In this document: in pieces, positions 9,391 to 17,990 of the stretch | Layout: every line of letters starts with the position of its first letter | Position numbering within the stretch: the stretch's first letter is position 1 | Source of the DNA: Streptomyces gelaticus | Lineage (GTDB): Bacteria > Actinomycetota > Actinomycetes > Streptomycetales > Streptomycetaceae | Direction: 5' to 3' | Assembly (NCBI RefSeq): GCF_014649535.1 | Contig: NZ_BMTF01000020.1 | Coordinates: forward strand, 1-64,000 | DNA: 64,000 nucleotides | Notes under the pieces: model-generated | Database searches by the model: none | What the model was told of the DNA's origin: nothing | What the model saw: the letters and a program-made list of their open reading frames with translations, nothing else | Program-made: the position numbers and the translations under genes

Positions 9391-9422
9391 GGACCGGGGC
9401 CCGGCCTCAGTGGCCCCGGTCC
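9391..9422 (+). terminator. Hairpin terminator after the sugar ABC operon
   Basis: An 11-bp perfect stem (9391-9401 with 9412-9422, arm GGACCGGGGCC) has a 10-nt loop. It is the strongest hairpin in the 523-bp gap following the second permease. Confidence 0.6.
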
Positions 9423-9571
9423 GGCGACTGCTGGGGAACGACCACCAGGAACGCGTCCTGCTCCAGATCCATCACCACCTCGGCCGCTACGCCCTCGCAG
9501 CGGCGGGCGGCCGCGAACTCCTCCGCAGGCCAACTGCCCCGTGGCCCTCCTGCGGGAAACCGCTCAAGCAC
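9407..9571 (-). CDS. Possible small hypothetical protein (54 aa)
   Basis: A minus-strand frame starting GTG at 9571 has coding-like third-position G/C, ending with a hydrophobic run (AFLVVV) and a TGA that falls in the loop of the hairpin at 9391-9422. No ribosome site is visible and I do not recognise the family. It is listed because it is the only coding-like frame in the 523-bp gap between 9270 and 9792; otherwise that gap seems to hold only the terminator and the promoter of the next gene. Confidence 0.25.
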   Translation of the reverse strand: MLERFPAGGPRGSWPAEEFAAARRCEGVAAEVVMDLEQDAFLVVVPQQSPDRGH

Positions 9572-9792
9572 TGTGCGACGCACTGCGCACCCCCTGGTCG
9601 TCGGTCCGGCACGACCGCTCCAACGACCATTCCGCCTCCTCGGCACGGCCCTGCGCACGGCCGGACGCATGCGAATGGGCGCCTGCCGTGGGCGTCCGAG
9701 GGGCCCGTCCGGGAAACAAGCATCGCCACAGCCGGGTTTTCGCGGCAGGGTGTTGCGGGCAAGCCACAGGGGGCTACGGAAGAGGGGGAACC

Positions 9793-10833
9793 GTGATCGT
9801 CGTCTGGATCAACGGTGCGTTCGGCGCGGGCAAGACGAGCGCCGCGCGTGAACTGATCGATCTGATCCCGAACAGCACCTTCTACGACCCCGAACTCATC
9901 GGCGGGGAGCTGCGGCAGTTGCTGCCCCAGAAGAGACTCGCCGAAGTGACGGACTTCCAGGACCTGCCGATCTGGCGGCGACTGGTCGTGGACACCGCGG
10001 CGGCCCTGCTCGCCGAGGTGTCCGGTGTGCTGGTGGTGCCGATGACTCTGCTGCGACAGGAATACCGCGACGAGATCTTCGGAGGACTGGCCTCCCGGCG
10101 CATCGCGGTGCGTCATGTCCTGCTCTCACCTGAGGAAACGATCCTGCGTAAGCGGATCGCCGACCGTGTGGAGTACCCCGACGACCCGGAGCGCAGCGAA
10201 CGGGTCCGGCAGTGGTCCTACCAGCACATCGAGCCCTACCGGGCGGCGCTCGGCTGGCTCGGCCGGGACGCCCATGTCATCGACACCGGCGCGCTCACCC
10301 CGTACGGAACGGCCGAGCGCATCGCCGAGGCGGTCAGCAGCGGCGCCGCCACCCCGTGCGAGATCGTGCAGACACCCGAGCCGACCGCGGAGACCGTGGC
10401 CTCCGGCGTACTGCTCTTCGACGAGTACGACCGGGTGCTGCTCGTCGACCCGACGTACAAGCCCGGCTGGGAATTCCCCGGCGGAGTGGTCGAGTCCGGC
10501 GAGGCACCGGCCCAGGCCGGGATCCGCGAGGTGGCCGAGGAGATAGGCATCCATCTCGATCGGGTGCCGAAACTCCTCGTCGTCGACTGGGAAGCGCCCA
10601 GGCCGCCCGGCTACGGGGGCCTGCGGCTGCTCTTCGACGGCGGCCTGCTGACCGGCGCGGACGCCCAGCGGCTGCTGCTGCCCGGATCCGAACTGCGCGG
10701 CTGGCGGTTCGTCACCGAGGCGGAAGCGGCCACCCTGCTGCCCCCGACCCGGTACGAACGGCTGCGCTGGGCGCTCCGCGCCCGCGAGCGGTCAGCCGTG
10801 CTCAATCTGGAGGCCGGAGTCCCGGTCGGCTGA
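9793..10833 (+). CDS. TmrB-like P-loop kinase fused to a Nudix hydrolase domain
   Basis: A 346-residue two-domain protein. Residues 1-180 match the pattern I know from TmrB, the tunicamycin-resistance ATP-binding protein: IVVWINGAFGAGKTS with the P-loop at residues 8-15, then FYDPE, and VVPMTLLRQEYRDEI. Residues about 195-340 are a Nudix domain with an intact Nudix box at 231-253 (G-x5-E-x7-REVAEEIGI). The GTG at 9793 follows AGAGGGGG by a few nt; the long upstream open frame has no start signal. Probable roles are binding or modifying a nucleotide-like compound and clearing a nucleotide derivative; the substrate is unknown. Its end overlaps the convergent MBL gene by 42 bp. Confidence 0.85.
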   Translation: MIVVWINGAFGAGKTSAARELIDLIPNSTFYDPELIGGELRQLLPQKRLAEVTDFQDLPIWRRLVVDTAAALLAEVSGVLVVPMTLLRQEYRDEIFGGLASRRIAVRHVLLSPEETILRKRIADRVEYPDDPERSERVRQWSYQHIEPYRAALGWLGRDAHVIDTGALTPYGTAERIAEAVSSGAATPCEIVQTPEPTAETVASGVLLFDEYDRVLLVDPTYKPGWEFPGGVVESGEAPAQAGIREVAEEIGIHLDRVPKLLVVDWEAPRPPGYGGLRLLFDGGLLTGADAQRLLLPGSELRGWRFVTEAEAATLLPPTRYERLRWALRARERSAVLNLEAGVPVG

Positions 10834-11502
10834 GGCGAGCATCGCGGCGGCGGCGTCGGTGGTGAGCGGATCGCCGTGCCCGAAGCAGACCGTGGCCGGC
10901 TCCAGCGCCGCCAGCCGCCGGAAGGAGGCCACGGCCTGCTCCCGGTCGATGTTGAACACGCCGAGCATCACGCGGTCGGCCCTGGCCACGCAGTCCCCGG
11001 TGAACAGCACACCGTGGTGCGGCAGATGAATCCCGATGGAGCCGGGGGTGTGGCCCGGGGAATGGACCACCCGGGCCCCCTGGCCGAACCCGAGCTCGTC
11101 GCCGTCGGACAGCTCGCGGTCGACCCGGGTCGGCGGGGCCGGGGGCACGGTCCGTGCGTGCTCCCACAGCGGGAGCTCCCAGTCGAGCAGGAGGGGATCG
11201 GCGATCTCCTCCTCACCCCGGATCACTGCGGCGTCCAGCCGATGGGCCAGGATCTCGGCGCCGTGCCGGTCGGCGAGCTCCTGTGCGGCGCCGTAGTGGT
11301 CGCAGTGCCCGTGGGTGACGACGATCCGGGAGATATGACCCGGGTCCAGGCCGAGGCTGCGCACCCCGTCCTCGATCGCGGACGCCGCGTTGATGTCACC
11401 CGCGTCGATCAGAGTCAGGTCGGCGCCGTCGCGCCAGAGGTACGCCTGGCCGATGGGGAAGCGGAACATGTGCAGCCGGGGGAGCACTTCTACGGTATCC
11501 AT
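10792..11502 (-). CDS. Metallo-beta-lactamase-fold hydrolase
   Basis: A 236-residue cytoplasmic hydrolase. The two-metal motif HGHCDH lies near residue 60, with later ligands in HSPGHTPGS, FTGDC and CFGHGD. This matches the glyoxalase-II-like branch rather than secreted beta-lactamases; there is no signal peptide. The ATG at 11502 has TACGTT six nt upstream and no ribosome site, so the mRNA is probably leaderless. Its last 42 bp overlap the convergent TmrB/Nudix gene. Substrate unknown. Confidence 0.87.
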   Translation of the reverse strand: MDTVEVLPRLHMFRFPIGQAYLWRDGADLTLIDAGDINAASAIEDGVRSLGLDPGHISRIVVTHGHCDHYGAAQELADRHGAEILAHRLDAAVIRGEEEIADPLLLDWELPLWEHARTVPPAPPTRVDRELSDGDELGFGQGARVVHSPGHTPGSIGIHLPHHGVLFTGDCVARADRVMLGVFNIDREQAVASFRRLAALEPATVCFGHGDPLTTDAAAAMLASADRDSGLQIEHG

Positions 11503-11822
11503 GCCATGAACGTACGCGGACGGTCCGCCTGCAGCCGCCGGTCTACGCTCTGGGCGAGCTTCGCTGAACGCGTAGCGGCGGTGTTCCCGCGCGGACATCC
11601 CGGCGCTCGCGGGGCCGGACACGAACCGGACTCAGCGCCGAGGGATGTTCCGCCATGGACTGCTTTCGCTCTCCGTACCACGAGCAGGACGTCACCGCTC
11701 ACCGGCTCCTGACGGTTCACGGCACGCCCGTAGCCGTAGGCGACCGTGGTGGTGTCGAAACCGGGCCCGGACCGACCCGCGGCGGGTGGTCCGGGCCCGG
11801 TCGCCGGATCAGTGACGTGGAG
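11503..11822. other. Gene-free interval with terminator
   Basis: About 320 bp between the divergently read MBL promoter and the 3' end of the M20 gene. It holds the MBL promoter (TACGTT at 11509-11514) and a strong hairpin at 11761-11800. Short open frames here lack coding-like codon use, and I see no gene. Confidence 0.6.
11761..11800 (-). terminator. Hairpin terminator of the M20 peptidase gene
   Basis: A 13-bp perfect inverted repeat (CCGGGCCCGGACC at 11761-11773, its complement at 11788-11800) encloses a further 6-bp pairing. It lies 23 bp beyond the stop of the minus-strand M20 gene. Confidence 0.75.
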
Positions 11823-13187
11823 TCAGGCGCGCTTGGACTCCGCGTAGTTGCGCAGGAACAGGGCCTCCGCGAGCGAAAGCCGCTCCAGCTCCTGGGGTGA
11901 GACGCTCTCGTTCACCGCGTGGATCTGTGCCTCCGGCTCGCTCAGGCCGATCAGCAGGATCTCCGCCTCGGGGTAGAGGGCGGCGAGGGTGTTGCAGAGC
12001 GGGATCGAGCCGCCCATGCCGGACGTCTGCATCTTCTCGCCCGGGTACGCGACCTCCATCGCCCGCGCCATCGACGTGTACGCAGGGCTGGAGGTGTCCG
12101 CGCGGAACGGCTGGCCCTGGCCGACCTGTTCCACCGTCACCCTGGCCCCCCACGGGGCGTGCGCCTCGAGGTGCGCGGTCAGCAGCGCGGTCGCCTCGGC
12201 GGCGTCCTGGCCCGGCGGGACCCGCAGGCTGATCTGGGCCCGCGCGCTCGCCTGGAGCGACGGCGTCGCACCGATCACCGGCGGGCAGTCGATGCCGATG
12301 ACCGTGACGGCGGGCCGGGCCCAGATGCGGTCGGCGACCGTGCCCGTGCCGATCAGCCCGACCCCGTCGAGGACCTTCGCGTCCTTGCGGAACTCGGCCT
12401 CCGGGTACTGCAGTCCGTCCCACTCGGCGTCGGTGGCGAGCCCGTCGACGGTCGTGGTGCCGTCCTCGGCGCGCAGCGAGGCCAGCAGCTGGATCATCGC
12501 GGCCAGCGCGTCCGGGGCGGCGCCGCCGAACTGCCCGGAGTGCAGGTTTCCTTCGAGGGTGTCGATCGTGACCCGCAGCATCGTCATGCCGCGCAGCGTC
12601 GCGGTGACCGTCGGCAGACCGACCCGGAAGTTGCCGGTGTCGCCGATGACGATGGTGTCGGCCGCCAGCAGCTCGGGGTGCGCCTCCGCGTACCGCTCCA
12701 GACCGCCGGTGCCCTGCTCCTCGGATCCCTCGGCGATCACCTTCACGGAGACCGGGACGCCGCCGTCGGCCTTGAGGGCGCGCATGGCGAGGAGGTGCAT
12801 GATGAAGCCGCCCTTGCAGTCGGCCGAGCCGCGCCCGTACCAGCGGCCGTCGCGTTCCGTCAGCTCGAACGGAGGGGACAGCCAGGCGGACTCGTCGAGC
12901 GGCGGCTGCACGTCGTAGTGCGCGTAGAGCAGTACGGTCGGCGCGCCGGCCGGGCCGGGCAGGAAGCCGTAGACCGACCGGGTGCCGTCGGGGGTGTCGA
13001 GAAGGGCGACGTCCTGGAAGTCCTCGGCGCGCAGCGCGTCGGCGACCCAGTCGGCGGCCGCCTCGCACTCGCTCTTCGGGAACTGCGCGGGATCCGCCAC
13101 CGACTGGAAGGCCACCAGCTCGGCCAGCTCCGTCTTGGCGCGGGGCATCAGCGAGGCAATGGTCTCGGAAATCGGACGGGCGGTCAT
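11823..13187 (-). CDS. M20-family dipeptidase / metallopeptidase
   Basis: A 454-residue zinc peptidase of the M20 (ArgE/DapE/CPG2, PepV-like) family. Metal-site segments are YAHYDVQPP, GRGSADCKGG and EGSEEQGTGG, with a final conserved GGSIPLCNTL near the C-terminus. The lid domain lies between about residues 210 and 340. There is no signal peptide, so it likely trims imported dipeptides. The ATG at 13187 has GAGGAG in front. Divergent from the flavoprotein gene. Confidence 0.92.
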   Translation of the reverse strand: MTARPISETIASLMPRAKTELAELVAFQSVADPAQFPKSECEAAADWVADALRAEDFQDVALLDTPDGTRSVYGFLPGPAGAPTVLLYAHYDVQPPLDESAWLSPPFELTERDGRWYGRGSADCKGGFIMHLLAMRALKADGGVPVSVKVIAEGSEEQGTGGLERYAEAHPELLAADTIVIGDTGNFRVGLPTVTATLRGMTMLRVTIDTLEGNLHSGQFGGAAPDALAAMIQLLASLRAEDGTTTVDGLATDAEWDGLQYPEAEFRKDAKVLDGVGLIGTGTVADRIWARPAVTVIGIDCPPVIGATPSLQASARAQISLRVPPGQDAAEATALLTAHLEAHAPWGARVTVEQVGQGQPFRADTSSPAYTSMARAMEVAYPGEKMQTSGMGGSIPLCNTLAALYPEAEILLIGLSEPEAQIHAVNESVSPQELERLSLAEALFLRNYAESKRA

Positions 13188-13370
13188 GGGCACGCTCCTC
13201 GTGGGTGCGACGTTATGTGTACGAATCCATCTGCATGGGCACCGAGTGCGCGGCGTCGCATGCAGGGCGAACGTACGGTCGATCCTCCCACAGCGGGGGC
13301 CGGGAGCGACGAGCCGTAGGATGCCGTGAGCAGCATGGGCCACTGGTGGGATCGGGAGCAGAAGCACATC

Positions 13371-14588
13371 GTGAGCAGCGAGAACGCAGACGCCGTACAG
13401 GAGCACGAAGAGTCGTCCGTGTGGGATGTCGTCGTAGTCGGCGGCGGACCGGCCGGAGCCTCCGCGGCATACGCGGCGGCAGTCGCCGGCCGACGGGTGC
13501 TGCTCCTCGAGAAGGCGGAGCTTCCCCGGTACAAGACATGTGGCGGCGGCATCATCGGGTTTTCGCGCGATTCGCTGCCGCCCGGGTTCGAACTTCCGCT
13601 GCGGGACCGGATCCACGCGGTCACCTTCTCGCTCAACGGCAGGCTGGCACGCACCCGCCGCTCCAAGCGGATGCTCTTCGGCCTCATCAACCGTCCCGAG
13701 TTCGACGCGGGTCTGGTCGAGGAGGCGCAGAAGGCGGGCGCCGAACTGCGCACCGGCGCGACGGTGACCAGGGTCGAGCAGCACGGGGCCTCGGTGCCCG
13801 ACCGGCGCACGGTCGCCGTGGTGCTGTCCGGCGGCGAGACGGTCCTGGCCCGTGCGGTCGTCGGTGCCGACGGGAGCGCGGGGCGGATAGGGGCCCATGT
13901 CGGGGTGAAGCTCGATCAGGTGGACCTCGGCCTGGAGGCGGAGATCCCGGTTCCGGCGACGGTCGCCGAGGACTGGGCGGGGCGGGTGCTGATCGACTGG
14001 GGCCCCATGCCCGGCAGTTACGGCTGGGTCTTCCCCAAGGGCGATGTCCTGACCGTCGGTGTGATCTCGGCACGAGGCGACGGGGCGGGTACCAAGCGGT
14101 ATCTGGAGGACTTCATCGCCCGGCTCGGCTTGGCAGGCTTCGAGCCGAAGATCTCCTCCGGGCACCTGACACGCTGCCGCAGCGACGACTCTCCGCTGTC
14201 ACGCGGGCGGGTGCTGGTGTGCGGCGACGCGGCGGGGCTGCTGGAGCCGTGGACCCGCGAGGGGATCTCCTTCGCGCTGCGGTCGGGGCGGCTCGCCGGG
14301 GAGTGGGCGGTCCGGATCGCGGAGTCGCACGACGCGGTGGACGCCCGGCGCCAGGCGCTGAACTACGCGTTCGCCATCAAGGCGGGCCTCGGTGTCGAAA
14401 TGGGCGTCGGACGGCGCATGCTGAAGCTGTTCGAGCGCCGTCCGGGGGTGCTGCACGCGGTGCTGACCGGATTCCGCCCCGCCTGGAACGCCTTCGCCGG
14501 AATCACTCGCGGAACGACCTCGCTCGGCGAGCTGGTCCGGACGCACCCGATGGCGCAGCGGGCCCTGTCCGCGATGGACCGCCGCTAG
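13371..14588 (+). CDS. Geranylgeranyl-reductase-family FAD oxidoreductase
   Basis: A 405-residue flavoprotein expected to reduce isoprenoid or menaquinone side-chain double bonds. Residues about 18-45 form the FAD Rossmann motif VVVVGGGPAGASAAY; CGGGI near 60 and VCGDAAGLLEPWTREGI near 290 are typical of this family. Two starts compete. The GTG at 13326 lies only 3 nt after a TAGGAT -10-like box, so it is probably not in the mRNA. The GTG at 13371 has GGGAGCAG upstream and is preferred. Quinone or archaeal-type lipid reduction is inferred from the family. Confidence 0.87.
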   Translation: MSSENADAVQEHEESSVWDVVVVGGGPAGASAAYAAAVAGRRVLLLEKAELPRYKTCGGGIIGFSRDSLPPGFELPLRDRIHAVTFSLNGRLARTRRSKRMLFGLINRPEFDAGLVEEAQKAGAELRTGATVTRVEQHGASVPDRRTVAVVLSGGETVLARAVVGADGSAGRIGAHVGVKLDQVDLGLEAEIPVPATVAEDWAGRVLIDWGPMPGSYGWVFPKGDVLTVGVISARGDGAGTKRYLEDFIARLGLAGFEPKISSGHLTRCRSDDSPLSRGRVLVCGDAAGLLEPWTREGISFALRSGRLAGEWAVRIAESHDAVDARRQALNYAFAIKAGLGVEMGVGRRMLKLFERRPGVLHAVLTGFRPAWNAFAGITRGTTSLGELVRTHPMAQRALSAMDRR

Positions 14589-14689
14589 GACGTGCCCGCG
14601 AGGTCCCGTCGTACGCCTGCGGGGCGAGCCGGGCGGGGCTTCTTGGGCACGGTCCGGGGCCGCTCGATGCGGAGGCCCCCGTAGGGCCG

Positions 14690-14710
14690 CCGGGCGGGTA
14701 TCGCCCGGCT
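14690..14710. terminator. Hairpin between convergent genes
   Basis: GCCGGGCG and CGCCCGGC pair around a 5-nt loop between the flavoprotein gene and the convergent deazaflavin-type oxidoreductase gene; a second weaker repeat follows. It probably terminates in both directions. Confidence 0.55.
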
Positions 14711-14740
14711 CCCGGTGCCGGGGAGGGGCCGGGAGCACGG

Positions 14741-15193
14741 TCAGCCCTCCACGGTGATCCGGAAGACGGGGTGGTCCGGACAGGCCGCCAGCAGTTCGGC
14801 GTCCGAGGACTTCGCGGTGATGCCCTGGAAGTAGTCCTTGACCTCCCAGCCCCACCGCTCCAGATAGGTGCGGATGATCAGTGCCTTCTGCTCGTCGTCC
14901 GCGATCTCCACGGCCGTGAATACGCGGGTCCTCCGGCCCACCCGCAGTTCCCCGCCGCCGGCGACGCGCATGTTGCGCACCCACTGGGAGTGGCCCCGGG
15001 CGGAGACGAGGTACTGCCCGCCCTCGTGGGTGTGGGGGTTCACGGGGACGCGCTGCATCTGCCCGCTCTTGCGGCCGCGCACGGAGAGCTCGGCCGAACC
15101 GAAGAGACTGATTCCGTGGCGGGCGAGCCGGCCGACGATGCCGTTCATCCGGACGTTGAAGGCGCTGCCCTGGAGGTAGTACGGCTGAGACAT
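14741..15193 (-). CDS. Deazaflavin (F420)-dependent nitroreductase-family protein
   Basis: A 150-residue protein of the DUF385/Ddn family of small split-barrel oxidoreductases that use coenzyme F420. Typical segments are LSVRGRKSGQMQRVPVNP near residue 40 and the middle stretch YLVSARGHSQWVRNMR, which bind the cofactor phosphate. It is divergent from a TetR regulator, with two matching inverted repeats between them; the first overlaps its leader, so TetR control is likely. Substrate unknown. Confidence 0.9.
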   Translation of the reverse strand: MSQPYYLQGSAFNVRMNGIVGRLARHGISLFGSAELSVRGRKSGQMQRVPVNPHTHEGGQYLVSARGHSQWVRNMRVAGGGELRVGRRTRVFTAVEIADDEQKALIIRTYLERWGWEVKDYFQGITAKSSDAELLAACPDHPVFRITVEG

Positions 15194-15212
15194 GGTGACC
15201 TTTCGGTGTTTT

Positions 15213-15227
15213 GAGAGCGGTGCTCTC
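15213..15227. promoter_or_regulatory. TetR operator site 1
   Basis: GAGAGC-GGT-GCTCTC, a perfect inverted repeat with 6-bp arms just upstream of the oxidoreductase start. It shares the core AGAGC-N3-GCTCT with the site centred 53 bp away. Confidence 0.7.
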
Positions 15228-15266
15228 GCTTGAGATCAGTGTGCACGGGATAGGTGCTCAAAAGCA

Positions 15267-15279
15267 AGAGCACTGCTCT
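15267..15279. promoter_or_regulatory. TetR operator site 2
   Basis: AGAGC-ACT-GCTCT, the same 13-bp core as site 1. Half-sites GGTGCTC also occur at 15253-15259 and 15291-15297. The site lies closer to the TetR gene and would allow autoregulation. Confidence 0.65.
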
Positions 15280-15321
15280 CGATGTTGGTCGGTGCTCTTT
15301 CTGCATGGCAGACTGAGGACC

Positions 15322-16071
15322 ATGAGCACTGTCCGAGGAGCCAGAGAACGGGCCCGCAGCGAGGTCACCGCCGCGATCAAGGACGAGGCGAAGAAGCAGC
15401 TCGCGGCCGAGGGTGCCGCCAAGCTGTCGCTGCGCGCCGTCGCACGAGAGCTCGGTATGGCCTCATCCGCCCTCTACCGCTATTTCCCCAGCCGGGACGA
15501 GCTGCTCACCGCCCTGATCGTCGACGCGTACGACTCCGTCGGTGAGGCCGCGGAGGCTGCCCACCGGACCGCCTGCGCCGATGCCGCCACCCACCTCTCC
15601 CGCTGGGTCGCCGTCACCTGTGCGGTGCGCGACTGGGCGCTGGCCCATCCCCATGAGTACGCCCTGCTCTACGGCTCGCCCGTGCCCGGCTACACCGCAC
15701 CGCAGGCGACGATCGGCCCCGCCTCGCGCGTCGGCTTCGCCCTGATCGCCGTGGTCACGGACGCCTGTCGCATGGACGGCCTGGCCCTGCCGCCGCTCGC
15801 CGGAGATCTGCGCGCCGAGGCCGAGCGGATGGCCTCCGAGCTCGCCACCGGCCTGCCGCCGGAAGCCGTCGCCCCGCTGATCGCCGCCTGGTCGCAGCTG
15901 TTCGGGCTGATCTCCTTCGAGATCTTCGGACAGTTCAACCGGGTGGTGGAGGCCAGGGAGATCTTCTTCCGGGAAGCCGTCACCGAACTGGCCCGCTCGG
16001 TCGGCCTGCTCGGCGCGAGGAATGGCAGCAAGGGCGACAAGGGCGGCAAGGGGCCCGGCAGTCACGGCTAG
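15322..16071 (+). CDS. TetR-family transcriptional regulator
   Basis: A 249-residue repressor. The TetR helix-turn-helix occupies about residues 13-60 (LSLRAVARELGMASSALYRYFPSRDELL) and the rest is a helical effector domain with a WHG-like C-terminal part. The ATG at 15322 has GAGG before it. It ends with a lysine/glycine-rich low-complexity tail (NGSKGDKGGKGPGS). The divergent deazaflavin-type oxidoreductase and two shared operators suggest that gene is its target; the ligand may be a xenobiotic. Confidence 0.92.
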   Translation: MSTVRGARERARSEVTAAIKDEAKKQLAAEGAAKLSLRAVARELGMASSALYRYFPSRDELLTALIVDAYDSVGEAAEAAHRTACADAATHLSRWVAVTCAVRDWALAHPHEYALLYGSPVPGYTAPQATIGPASRVGFALIAVVTDACRMDGLALPPLAGDLRAEAERMASELATGLPPEAVAPLIAAWSQLFGLISFEIFGQFNRVVEAREIFFREAVTELARSVGLLGARNGSKGDKGGKGPGSHG

Positions 16072-16153
16072 GGGCGTGACGCGAAGTGCCTGATCGCCCT
16101 GGACGTGGTGGTGACCGGCTGTCATGCGAAACGAACGGGACAGCGCGTGAGCT

Positions 16154-16537
16154 TCAGGAATCCATCGTGGCCCGGTCGGATTCGCTGCGAAGAACGCAGA
16201 ACTCGTTGCCTTCCGGGTCGGCAAGAACTACCCAGCCGGAGCCATCGGGATTCCGGTGATCGGTGACAAAGGTGGCACCGATGCCCAGCAGCCGTTCCAC
16301 CTCCTGGTCACGCGAGGTCTCGGGGCGCAGACACAGATGGATCCGGTTCTTGGTCTTCTTGGGCTCGGGCACCTGGTTGAAATACAGCACCGGGCCCTCC
16401 GCCGGCAGCACCTGAGTCTCCCGAGCACCCGGTCTGTCCTCCGGATGCAGTGGACGGCCGGTCACCGTGCTCCAGAACCGGGCCAGCTCGTAGGCATCCG
16501 CACAGTCGATCGCCACGTTCTGCACTACCGAAAACAT
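16154..16537 (-). CDS. VOC-superfamily (glyoxalase-like) protein
   Basis: A 127-residue single VOC module with paired beta-alpha-beta-beta-beta units. It has NVAIDCADAYELARFW at the start, RIHLCLR at the domain middle and WVVLADPEGNEFCVL at the end, the last carrying the usual metal-site Glu. The ATG at 16537 has AGGAAGG about 9 nt upstream; the longer open frame extends into non-coding sequence. Such Streptomyces proteins are usually of unknown substrate. Confidence 0.88.
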   Translation of the reverse strand: MFSVVQNVAIDCADAYELARFWSTVTGRPLHPEDRPGARETQVLPAEGPVLYFNQVPEPKKTKNRIHLCLRPETSRDQEVERLLGIGATFVTDHRNPDGSGWVVLADPEGNEFCVLRSESDRATMDS

Positions 16538-16652
16538 GTGCGTCAGCCTTCCTGACTTCCGCTCCGGACGCCATCGAGTTGCGCTCATCGTTCGCGCACA
16601 CGGCTCAGCCGCACGGCAGCACTTGCGGTGCGCCCCCGGCGGCCCCGTACGA

Positions 16653-16672
16653 CGTACTCCCCACGGAGTACG
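16653..16672. promoter_or_regulatory. Inverted repeat upstream of the two-component genes
   Basis: CGTACTCC-CCAC-GGAGTACG, a perfect inverted repeat with 8-bp arms about 60 bp upstream of the histidine kinase start. The position suits binding by the cognate NarL-type response regulator; this is inference. Confidence 0.5.
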
Positions 16673-16730
16673 GGTGATCACCACGCCCGGCTGACGCCTG
16701 CGCCGGGGCCCGCGGTCTAGCGTGGCCGGC

Positions 16731-17990
16731 ATGGAAGAGCAGCGCTCACACGGAAGCGGCGGTCCTCCCTGGGCACACGGCGAGCCGCCGCGGTGGCTGA
16801 CCGGGCAGCCGGGGCGCTCCGCCTCCCGGCTGCCCTGGCCGTCGACGGTCCTGCTCGGTGCCGTCGTCATGATCGGGTCGACCATCGCGGCCCGGGGGCA
16901 GATGGACGAGCGGGCCCCGCTGGACCTCTTCGCGCGGCTGCTGCTCCTCCTGGCCGTAGCCGTGCTCCTGCTGCGCCACCGGCACCCCGTGGTGGCCGCT
17001 TTCGGCAGCTCGGTCGCGGCGATGATCTATCTGGTGGCGGGCTATCCGTACGGACCGGTGTTCCTGGCCGTCGCCGTCGGCTGCTTCAGTGCCGTCGTCT
17101 CCGGACACCGGAGGGCCGCCTGGTCGGCCGTCGGTATGGTCTGGCTGGGACATGTCCTGGTGGCGCACTGGCTCTACCGGTGGCTGCCGCCGTCCGGCGA
17201 CCACGCCGCCCGCTGGGGACAGGAACTGGGCATCGCCGCCTGGGTGGTGGCCATCCTCGCCGCCGCCGAGTTCGTACGCGTACGCCGTGAGCAGTGGGCG
17301 GACCGGCGGGCGGAGCGGGAGGCCGCGGCGCAGCGCCGGGCCGATGAGGAACGGCTGCGGATGGCGCGTGAACTCCATGACGTCCTGGCCCACAGCATCT
17401 CCGTCATCAACGTCCAGTCGAGCGTGGGTCTCGCGTTGCTGGACACCGACCCCGAGCAGGCGCGTGCGGCGCTCACCACCATCAAGGCAGCCAGCAAGGA
17501 GGCGCTGGGCGAGGTGCGTCAGGTCCTGGACACCCTGCGTACCCCCGGCGACGCCCCCAGGGCCCCGGCGCCCGGACTCGACCGCCTGCCCGAGCTCGTC
17601 GAGCAGGCGGCGCGCACCGGGCTGACCGTCACCGTCGAGACCGACGGCGAGCGGCCGTCGGTTCCGCCCGGCGCCGACCTCGCCGCCTTCCGTATCGTGC
17701 AGGAGGCGCTGACGAACGTGGTCCGGCACTCCGGTTCGCGTACCGCGCGGGTCCGGATCGTCTACGCGCCCGGCCGCATCCGGCTCCGTATCGACGACGA
17801 AGGACCCGCCACCGGCGGGGATGCCGGAGGCAGCGGCAACGGGCTGGCGGGAATGCGGGAGCGGGCCGCCGCGCTCGGTGGCACGATCGAGGCGGGCCCC
17901 CGGACCGACGGCGGCTTCCGGGTACGGGCCGAGCTTCCGCTGCCGTCCGGTTCGTCCGGCATGCCGGAACAGATGGAGGAGACACCGTGA
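16731..17990 (+). CDS. NarL-type sensor histidine kinase
   Basis: A 419-residue membrane kinase. The N-terminal part (about residues 35-175) has four to five hydrophobic segments and almost no extracellular loop. The HisKA_3 helix follows, with phosphorylated His216 in ARELHDVLAHS. The HATPase domain has an N box QEALTNVVRHS and a G box GNGLAGMRERAAALGG. A TAGCGT box ends 7 nt before the ATG at 16731 and there is no ribosome site, suggesting a leaderless mRNA; a GTG at 16722 would lie inside that box. It overlaps the response regulator gene by 4 bp. Confidence 0.92.
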   Translation: MEEQRSHGSGGPPWAHGEPPRWLTGQPGRSASRLPWPSTVLLGAVVMIGSTIAARGQMDERAPLDLFARLLLLLAVAVLLLRHRHPVVAAFGSSVAAMIYLVAGYPYGPVFLAVAVGCFSAVVSGHRRAAWSAVGMVWLGHVLVAHWLYRWLPPSGDHAARWGQELGIAAWVVAILAAAEFVRVRREQWADRRAEREAAAQRRADEERLRMARELHDVLAHSISVINVQSSVGLALLDTDPEQARAALTTIKAASKEALGEVRQVLDTLRTPGDAPRAPAPGLDRLPELVEQAARTGLTVTVETDGERPSVPPGADLAAFRIVQEALTNVVRHSGSRTARVRIVYAPGRIRLRIDDEGPATGGDAGGSGNGLAGMRERAAALGGTIEAGPRTDGGFRVRAELPLPSGSSGMPEQMEETP

